NCBI GenBank assembly: GCA_963169175.1
Contig: CAUJFK010000344.1
Location: 1-11,211, forward strand
Direction: 5' to 3'
From: Acidobacteriota bacterium
GTDB taxonomy: Bacteria > Acidobacteriota > Blastocatellia > Pyrinomonadales > Pyrinomonadaceae
Length of the DNA stretch: 11,211 bases
Every line of letters starts with the position of its first letter. Positions within the stretch are counted from its first letter, which is position 1. Position numbers and translations under genes: made by a program. This document shows, piece after piece, positions 6,601 through 11,211 of this stretch. The notes beneath the pieces are model-generated. The model was not told the DNA's origin. It did no database searches and was given only the letters and a program-made list of their open reading frames with translations.

Positions 6601-9288
6601 CCGGGCCTAACGGACAATGTGCCGGCCGGGGTCGAGTTCACCGAGGTTGTACAGCGGGATGGCCTCGGCAGACCGACACAGGTTAAATTGCAAGACGGCA
6701 CAAGTGTCTATTCATACTTTAACGAAGAAATGGTGACCGTTGCCTATCCCGCCCCGGACAGTTCTCAGGTGGTCGGAATCGCTTCTAGATCCAAGGATCA
6801 GGCCAATAAGGAACACCGGCGTATAATCGATTCGCTCGGACGCGTGATCCGAGTGGATGAGCCAACAACGAATGGGCTTGGTCCGGTCGCGGCGCCAAAT
6901 CAGCCGACGTTCTACAAGTACGACGGTAACAACAATCTTGCAAAAGCTATCCAATCTGACGGCGCGAACACACAGGAAAGGATGTTCAAGTACGACGCAT
7001 TGTCAAGGCTAACGCACGAAAAGCAGGTTGAAGCGAACGCAACGCTAAACGATGCTGGAAGCTATGTAGGCGCCAGCGGATCGTGGACAGGGTTTTACAA
7101 GCACGACACCGAGAGTATGCTTGAATATGGAGTGGACGCCAATGGGGTGCGGACTACTTATTCCTATGACGGGTTACATCGGGTTAAGAACGTGACGTAC
7201 TCGGGCGAGAGCGGCTACGAGACGCCAAGCGTGACCTATAACTACGATGAAACCGAAAATGGCTTTTTCAACAATGGGCGCCTGACAGGAATGTATACAG
7301 CAGCGAATGCCGCTCAAGGGACGCCGGCAACTGCGCAGAATTACCGCTATGATAAGATCGGACGGGTGACAAAACATGTGCAAACCATCGGTAGCCAAAC
7401 ATACCAACTTGAATATGGTTATGATCTCGCCGGGAACTTGATTTTTGAGAAATATCCATCGGGCAAGGTTATCAATATGACGATCGATAATTTCGGGCGC
7501 CTTTCGGGCATCGCTGACACACAGAGAACTTTCCTTTCGGGTGTTACGGTGAATACTCAGGGCCTGCTCTCCCAGATCAGCCTAGGTAACGGCACGAGTG
7601 AAACATTCAGCTATAACGACCGTTTGCAGATGAACTCACAGACCCTGTTGAAAGGATCGGAAGTGCTTCAAAAATATGACTATTCCTACGGTACGGTCGA
7701 TCTCGCAACCGGAAGCGTCAACCCCAACCTGAACAATGGTAAGCTCGGGAAGATTGACAGTTGGATCGGCACAAACAAGCAATGGAGCCAGAGCTTCGAC
7801 TATGATCCTCTGGGCCGGTTAAAGGAAATCCGCGAGTATAAGCAGGGCGACAACGCACAGCTTACGTATAAGCAGGTGTTTGACTTCGACAGGTTCGGAA
7901 ACCTTTATCGTAAGGAACAAAATAATCCTACATCGGGGCAGGAGAATCCCTTGCCGTATACGCCAATTGAGGAAGGCCACATTTCCAAGTTGACCAATAG
8001 GTTAACTATCGGTACGACGTACGACGACGCAGGCCGCGTTGTAACGGACGGCAAGTTCCGTTCGATGGGTTTCGAGTATGACGCGAACGGCCGTCAGGTG
8101 AAGGCGTTACGGACAACCTTACCCGACGCGTGGTCGGTGTATGACGCGCTAGGGAACAGAGTAGGCACGAAGATCAACAACGTTTGGCAGTACGTAATCT
8201 ATGACGCGTTTGGCAATGTAGTCGCCGAATATGGAATGCCGCCGGAGGGACCAGGGGGCGTTAAGCACGCCCAACAAGATTGGCAGGGTTCGGTGCGCAC
8301 CCTGACCAACACGAACGGCTTCGTTGTCGGGAGAACGGATCATCAACCGTTCGGCGAAGAAATCGGCTACAGCGTCGGCTTGCGGAATATCGACCAAGGT
8401 TATTCGGTAAGTAAGGTTGCCAGACAAAACTATGGCCTCACTGAACGCGATGATGCGACTGGGATGGGGCATGCGTGGTTCCGCAAAAACGAGAGTCTCG
8501 GTTGCCGCTGGACTTCGCCGGACCCATATAGCGGCTCAATCGAGGTCGATCTTCCGCAGAGCTTGAATAGATATTCGTACGTAAGCAACGATCCAATAAA
8601 TTTTGTCGATCCCAGCGGACTCCAGCAGCAGAATTGTTACTGGAAATATGTCATTCCTTTTACGTGTTCGCCCGGCGAAGGCGGGGAGTGCGGGTGGGAC
8701 TTGGAGCACGCGGGTTGGGCATATATTTGTGAGAGCACTACCGGCGGCGGCGGTGGCGGGCTCGGTGGCGGCGGTGGCGGTGGCGGCGGTGCGGGCCCAC
8801 GCACGAATCCGCAATTGGCCCAGCCAAAAGCGGATCCTTGCGCTAATAAGAAAGGGCCTCTCGATTTTACAAAGCGTATGGGTAGTCACATTTTCCCTCG
8901 CCACATCGCTAACACCACCTTTCGTGGAAAGAGCAAGTACACGTTCCTGCCCTGGCAACGCTCGAAGGGCCAATATGAATCGCAAGTTGGATCGTTCGGC
9001 CAAACAACCTTTGAGAATGGCAAATTCATCACAGCAGGCAACAACGTGGTCTATACCTATGCGTTCTTTGGGATCGACGTGGGCGATGGCTGGGTATTCA
9101 GGGAAATTGGAAGAGATGGAAAGACAAAGGAAGCAACGAATGTGAATACGATTGTCGTCAGCGGCAAGGATTGTAAAACGGTTATTACCGCCCATCCGGG
9201 GCTACCTTGGCAGTTTGATCGGTCGGACATTCCTGGAGCGATCTTTAGGTCGGGCGGTTTTTCCACGCAGCATCTGAGTCAGTTTTGA
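3607..9288 (+). CDS. Sec-exported RHS/YD-repeat polymorphic toxin
   Basis: This is a 1893-residue protein. ATG 3607 is preferred: TTGGAG lies nine bases upstream (3592-3597) and a long signal peptide follows, with basic residues, a core at 24-35 (AAAVLVMLGIMM) and a cleavage site near WAAD (44-47). Residues 119-193 resemble a bacterial Ig-like (BIG2) domain. From about residue 245 comes the N-terminal part of the RHS shell, then YD repeats (about 680-1550) of the type YDALSRLTHE and YDPLGRLKE. Cys clusters occur at 786/790/797/798 and 851/852. The RHS-associated core covers about 1559-1672 (WQGSVRT; RWTSPDP; LNRYSYVSNDPINFVDPSGL). In this family the shell encloses the C-terminal toxin, which is released by cleavage after DPxGL. 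A Cys-containing stretch, a Gly-rich linker (about 1713-1730) and a 140-residue toxin-like domain follow. No PAAR domain is seen, so export is by Sec and not on a type VI spike. The immunity candidate follows after four bases. Confidence 0.9.
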   Translation: MTRFRKALKSITNTAFFAVSQRKAAAVLVMLGIMMPTAAPIPLWAADLNLPPITDDGLRLTASESPLERSMRDLLKSLTSGPASLFAASSDDKTGSEALAAGAALEKQVAGIRTELGQRQEIEVGQIISLGARPLDKKGEIVNGVGAKWQCANSKIVRILNDSQAIALTAGEAKLSVHSGSVVKEITVLVKKNVRDAEAQANVMNQDPETPVYTDEQTANMVTPENNLGNPVGQSEIGSRAAASAIMTRERYGSSNFSFDIPAASLAGRGIDASIGLTYNSRVWNKSGSGQTATYNFNIDGNWIAPGFEMGYGEMVPYGWGSVGGYMLTSPSGTRHQLAYKQASGGCSIYESNDGTFIRTTICGHYIQSSVNVIFPDGTQVMYGTSTSSGKRFPIRINDRNGNMMTIAYVQGDSQGKILYIKDTLNRYINFYYEATGDKKLVAITVPGFDGGAERQTIRFYYADMSFDWQGRFDGIVAPQTVSVKVLKYVYFPGTQTGFKYDYSPTFGMIYKIWQLRGMVVDSTSTTETGGVTNEGTWAAWTNYNYPTTQVPTLTDVPKYTERTDDWKGRTSAIPQTGFMVAEDVTPANCVISSGVCSGTRTVTVTAPDGTRNISVSKIEPTSNWENGLLKETRIETGPVGSVKVWSKTSLFWEQGADSQMAGRDNPRLDKIEVTNDAGQTRATSFDYDNYNNQTVVREHDFAAPGSLGTELRRTETTYENGNGWIVNRLLHLPKEVKTIVGGQAVSKTAYEYDNNGLDLLVRRGDISNSAHDRRYNPNTPPRTGCFRNCDPLVIDCCWEVPLYAEETLFRGNVTKITAFSDATLAADPNASVSTMKYDITGNVTESSSSCCELKTTQYVVANQYAFPMSQTRSGQGLSMTTSATYDVNTGLIKTATDENNQTTTLTYSSASLRQTRMDGPVGSGIWTTVDYNDATWPYHVKTTQSLDVNRSVSTWDFSNGAGQQFRSRALTSAGYLSSEVEFDIMGGEVKTYNPYTVPGLTDNVPAGVEFTEVVQRDGLGRPTQVKLQDGTSVYSYFNEEMVTVAYPAPDSSQVVGIASRSKDQANKEHRRIIDSLGRVIRVDEPTTNGLGPVAAPNQPTFYKYDGNNNLAKAIQSDGANTQERMFKYDALSRLTHEKQVEANATLNDAGSYVGASGSWTGFYKHDTESMLEYGVDANGVRTTYSYDGLHRVKNVTYSGESGYETPSVTYNYDETENGFFNNGRLTGMYTAANAAQGTPATAQNYRYDKIGRVTKHVQTIGSQTYQLEYGYDLAGNLIFEKYPSGKVINMTIDNFGRLSGIADTQRTFLSGVTVNTQGLLSQISLGNGTSETFSYNDRLQMNSQTLLKGSEVLQKYDYSYGTVDLATGSVNPNLNNGKLGKIDSWIGTNKQWSQSFDYDPLGRLKEIREYKQGDNAQLTYKQVFDFDRFGNLYRKEQNNPTSGQENPLPYTPIEEGHISKLTNRLTIGTTYDDAGRVVTDGKFRSMGFEYDANGRQVKALRTTLPDAWSVYDALGNRVGTKINNVWQYVIYDAFGNVVAEYGMPPEGPGGVKHAQQDWQGSVRTLTNTNGFVVGRTDHQPFGEEIGYSVGLRNIDQGYSVSKVARQNYGLTERDDATGMGHAWFRKNESLGCRWTSPDPYSGSIEVDLPQSLNRYSYVSNDPINFVDPSGLQQQNCYWKYVIPFTCSPGEGGECGWDLEHAGWAYICESTTGGGGGGLGGGGGGGGGAGPRTNPQLAQPKADPCANKKGPLDFTKRMGSHIFPRHIANTTFRGKSKYTFLPWQRSKGQYESQVGSFGQTTFENGKFITAGNNVVYTYAFFGIDVGDGWVFREIGRDGKTKEATNVNTIVVSGKDCKTVITAHPGLPWQFDRSDIPGAIFRSGGFSTQHLSQF
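3967..4185 (+). other. Ig-like (BIG2-type) domain in the RHS N-terminus
   Basis: Residues about 121-193 follow the beta-sandwich pattern of bacterial Ig-like domains: EIEVGQIISLGARPLDKKG, then GAKWQC, then a strand run ending KLSVHSGSVVKEITVLVKK. The Trp after the first strands and the closing 'sGs..keitV.V' strand are the recognisable points. Such domains act as spacers or adhesive modules on exported proteins. The assignment is by eye. Confidence 0.5.
6988..8406 (+). repeat. main-gene copy of the RHS segment duplicated at 9810-11211
   Basis: This part of the RHS gene (from FKYDALSRLTHEKQVEA to IDQGYS) corresponds almost residue for residue to the start-less frame at 9810-11211. Its sub-segment 7570-8034 corresponds to the orphan at 1539-2026. 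The copies are similar in protein but clearly diverged at synonymous positions, so the duplications are old apart from the 63-bp identical block shared by the two orphans. Confidence 0.85.
8743..8793 (+). repeat. GGC/GGT codon tract encoding a Gly-rich linker
   Basis: Nearly all codons here are GGC or GGT, encoding about 16 Gly with single Leu and Ala interruptions. The tract separates the Cys-containing stretch after DPSGL from the toxin-like domain and would act as a flexible tether. Short-unit tracts of this sort are prone to in-frame length change. Confidence 0.85.
8833..9288 (+). other. C-terminal toxin domain of the RHS protein, BECR-nuclease-like
   Basis: Residues about 1743-1893 are unrelated to RHS repeats. 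The pattern is SHIFPRHI (His1761, His1766), then GKSKYTFLPW, a hydrophobic strand pair around residues 1810-1830 (NNVVYTYAFFGIDVGDGW), NVNTIVVSGKDCKTVITAHPG (T1861, H1863, P1864) and a short tail. An N-terminal His helix, a central G-K-S segment and a C-terminal 'viTahP' strand is the layout of BECR-fold ribonuclease toxins (EndoU, colicin E5/D and RelE-like, as found at many CdiA and RHS tips). The fold assignment is by pattern and the exact family is not recognised. The expected role is RNA cleavage in a competing cell, or in the producer if no immunity protein is present. Confidence 0.5.
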
Positions 9289-9292
9289 TTTT

Positions 9293-9706
9293 ATGGCGTT
9301 AGACATAGTTTTTGTGAAGGACAACTCAAGCCCGTATTGGGCAAATGCCGGGGTCATGGACGGCGAGATTGATCCGGTTGAATGGGAAACCTTGTTTTTC
9401 AAAGATTTCGAAATCAAGACGCGCTTCGATCACTTGGAGGAAAGTGGCGATGGAGAGTCATACGACGAGTATTATTCGAACCGGATAACTCAGCTAGAAA
9501 AGCGGTTTCCCCTCCTAAGTCGGATGAAGGATTACTACGAGGATGCTTTTTTTTCGGCGAATGAACTTGTCGCTCTATCAAGTGAGATCCAGGCTGCAAG
9601 AAGTTTAGCCAAAAGCGATAGAGCCTTCGGCCTCCTAAATAAGCTTCAGGGTGCGGTCGATATAGCCTCAAGAAACGGACTGGGGATCAGCTTGATTGCA
9701 GATTAG
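9293..9706 (+). CDS. candidate immunity protein for the RHS toxin
   Basis: This is a 137-residue, clearly acidic, cytosolic-looking protein with no signal peptide or membrane segment. The N-terminus has beta-strand character (ALDIVFVKD), followed by an Asp/Glu-rich middle (DGEIDPVEWETLF; HLEESGDGESYDEYY) and helical C-terminal segments (ANELVALSSEIQAARSLAKS; LLNKLQGAVDIA). Its ATG is four bases after the RHS stop, in the same direction. This is the position and size expected of the immunity gene in polymorphic toxin loci, where the protein binds and blocks its own toxin tip. The acidic surface would suit a basic RNase domain. No known immunity family is recognised. Eight consecutive T (9547-9554) lie inside the gene. 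No strong ribosome site is seen, so translation may be coupled to the end of the RHS gene. Confidence 0.75.
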   Translation: MALDIVFVKDNSSPYWANAGVMDGEIDPVEWETLFFKDFEIKTRFDHLEESGDGESYDEYYSNRITQLEKRFPLLSRMKDYYEDAFFSANELVALSSEIQAARSLAKSDRAFGLLNKLQGAVDIASRNGLGISLIAD

Positions 9707-9735
9707 GCCAGGTGGTTCCCAAAGTCTGAACGAAC

Positions 9736-9809
9736 GACAGGGGCGGGCGTTCGGATCGCTCGATTTGATGAACTGGACGCGACGGGGAATCTAGGCAGTC
9801 TCATTAAGA
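9736..9809 (+). pseudogene. decayed RHS scrap upstream of the right-hand orphan
   Basis: One frame here reads RIARFDELDATGNLGS. It resembles the RVIRVDEPTTNGLG segment of the main RHS gene (near 6841-6890), which lies just upstream of the FKYDALSRL point where the next RHS block begins. It is out of frame with that block by one base, and about 100 bases of the normal sequence are missing between them. It is read as the eroded 5' remains of the orphan RHS copy. The match is short. Confidence 0.45.
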
Positions 9810-11211
9810 AAATACGATTCCCTGTCGCGGTTGACGCATGAGAAGCAGGTTGAGGCGGCGGCGACGTTGGATAGCGGGGGCGGTTTGTGGACGGGGGTTT
9901 ATAAATACGACACGGACAGTTTGCTGGTCGAAGGTTTCGACGCCCGCGGGGTTAAGACGGCTTTTACTTATGACGGGCTGAACCGGGTGAAGACGGTTGC
10001 TTATACGGGCGAGAGCGGCTATCAAACTCCCACGGTGACTTATACTTACGACGAGGCGGAGAGCGGATTTCACAACATCGGGCGGTTGACGAGGGTGCAA
10101 ACGGCGGCGAATGCGGCGTATGGAACGCCGGAGACTGTGCAGGATTACGACTATGATAAATTAGGTCAGGCGGTGAAGCATGTGCAGTCGATCGGGAATC
10201 AGAGTTACCAGCTTGAGTACGGGTACAATCTGGCCGGGCAGATGGTGAGTGAGAAGTATCCGTCGGGGAAGATCGTCAATATGGCGGTGGACGACTTTGG
10301 AAGGCTTTCGGCGGTTGCGGATTCGCAGCGGACGTACCTGAGCGGCGTTGTGGTCGATGCCCGCGGGCTGTTGTCGCAGATAAATTTGGGCAACGGGACG
10401 AGCGAGACCTATCTCTATAACGACCGCTTCCAGATGCAATCGCAGAGTTTGAACCGCGGTGCTGAGGTTTTGCAGAAGTACGATTATTCTTACGGCACGG
10501 TCGATACGGGAACTGGCGCGGTCGATCTCACAAAGAACAACGGGCAACTTGGTAAGATCGAAGGATTCATAGGTGCGAACCAACAGTGGTCGCAACGCTT
10601 TGGCTATGACGAGCTTGGTCGGTTGAAGGAAGCGAGAGAGTACAAGCAGGGGAACAACGCTCAGCTAACTTACAAACAGGTCTTTGACTTTGACCGCTTC
10701 GGCAATCTCTATCGCAAGGCCGCGAACAACCCGACCGCGGGCCAGGCGAATCCACTTCCTTACACGGCGATTGAAGATTCGGACATTTCCAAATCGACGA
10801 ACCGCTTCACGACAGGCACGACCTACGACGACGCCGGGCAAGTCGTCAGCGATAATAAATTCCGTTCGATGAATTTCGCCTACGACGCAAACGGCCGGCA
10901 AATCAAGGCGACAAGATCAGGCGTCCCCGATGCCTGGACGGTGTATGACGCCGCCGGGAACCGCGTGGCGACGAAGATCAATAACGTCTGGCGGTATGTG
11001 ATCTATGACGCGTTCGGCAAAGTCGTGGCTGAGTACGGCCAACTGGCCGACGGCGTCGGCGGTGTCAAATACATTCAACAAGATTGGCAAGGCTCTGTCC
11101 GCACCGTGACAAACGCTAACGGCTTCGTTGTCGCAAGGACGGACCACCAGGCCTTTGGCGGCAACGTCGGTTCCGGTACGGGGCAACGCGCTATCGAGCA
11201 AGGCTACAACA
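9810..11211 (+). pseudogene. right-hand orphan RHS cassette, no start, open at window end
   Basis: From AAA 9810 (KYDSLSRLTHEKQ) a single frame stays open for 467 codons to the window edge. It parallels residues about 1128-1600 of the main RHS protein: VKHVQSIGNQSYQLEYGY, the FDRFGNLYRK motif, TGTTYDDAGQ, then WQGSVRTVTN and DHQAFGG, which enters the RHS-associated core. A TAG at 9792-9794 closes the frame upstream, and there is no start codon or ribosome site at the homology boundary, so it is 5'-truncated. The RHS frame itself is intact, unlike the left-hand orphan. The C-terminal tip lies beyond the window, where a DPxGL-like end, a different toxin domain and an immunity gene would be expected. 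Such intact, start-less cassettes are known donors for tip exchange in rhs loci. It could also be a recently broken second gene. Confidence 0.8.
10374..10436 (+). repeat. 63-bp perfect direct repeat, copy 2 (RHS)
   Basis: This block is identical to 1539-1601. It lies in the middle of the right-hand orphan cassette, whereas copy 1 is at the very start of the left-hand fragment. Confidence 0.9.

Noticed and set aside
8536..9195. 219-residue open frame on the minus strand
   Set aside because: It lies entirely opposite the RHS core and toxin region and has Ala/Thr-rich composition produced by the antisense of the Gly tract.
9731..9753. Inverted repeat CGAACG...CGTTCG after the immunity gene as a terminator
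   Set aside because: The stem is only six bases and no T run follows. It also overlaps a decayed RHS stretch.
1..11211. CRISPR array, tRNA or rRNA gene, transposase
   Set aside because: I saw no regularly spaced short repeats, no cloverleaf-like sequence and no transposase or integrase motif. The repeats present are explained by RHS and FG-GAP coding.

Overview
All recognisable genes lie on the + strand and most belong to one theme: a secreted RHS/YD-repeat polymorphic toxin locus with broken or displaced RHS 3' cassettes on both sides. The best guess for the host is a Gram-negative-type soil or sediment bacterium of the Acidobacteriota (Blastocatellia/Pyrinomonadaceae type). I infer this from the moderately GC-rich code, a membrane-anchored FG-GAP repeat protein directly upstream of a Sec-exported RHS protein, and a Cys-Cys pair inside the YD-repeat region. 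No marker gene is present to prove it.

Left part (1-2125). A reading frame that ends at 99 may be the tail of another RHS protein. It is followed by a small unknown gene (99-467), a membrane-anchored BamE/SmpA-like gene (470-841), a decayed C-terminal fragment (862-972) and a helical-repeat lipoprotein (978-1511). An orphan RHS fragment follows (1539-2125). It starts abruptly in the YD-repeat region, has lost one base in a G tract, and ends in its own short Cys/His-containing tail. The small genes look like the mixed cargo, possibly immunity genes, that accumulates beside displaced RHS tips.

Middle part (2126-9706). A non-coding leader of about 310 bases carries a possible promoter, a 12-bp palindrome and a terminator-like hairpin. 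Then come the FG-GAP gene (2436-3542) and, 64 bases later, the RHS gene (3607-9288, 1893 residues). The RHS protein has a signal peptide, an Ig-like domain, a long YD-repeat shell and the RHS-associated core ending in DPSGL. A Gly-rich linker then leads to a C-terminal domain that looks like a BECR-fold ribonuclease toxin. Four bases after the RHS stop is a small acidic protein (9293-9706), the obvious immunity candidate.

Right part (9707-11211). A decayed RHS scrap runs into a long, start-less RHS frame that is paralogous to 6988-8406 of the main gene and leaves the window still open. The likely picture is one complete toxin/immunity unit plus reservoir copies of RHS 3' ends, through which new toxin tips could be swapped in by recombination in the conserved core. 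No tRNA, rRNA, CRISPR array, transposase or integrase was seen.
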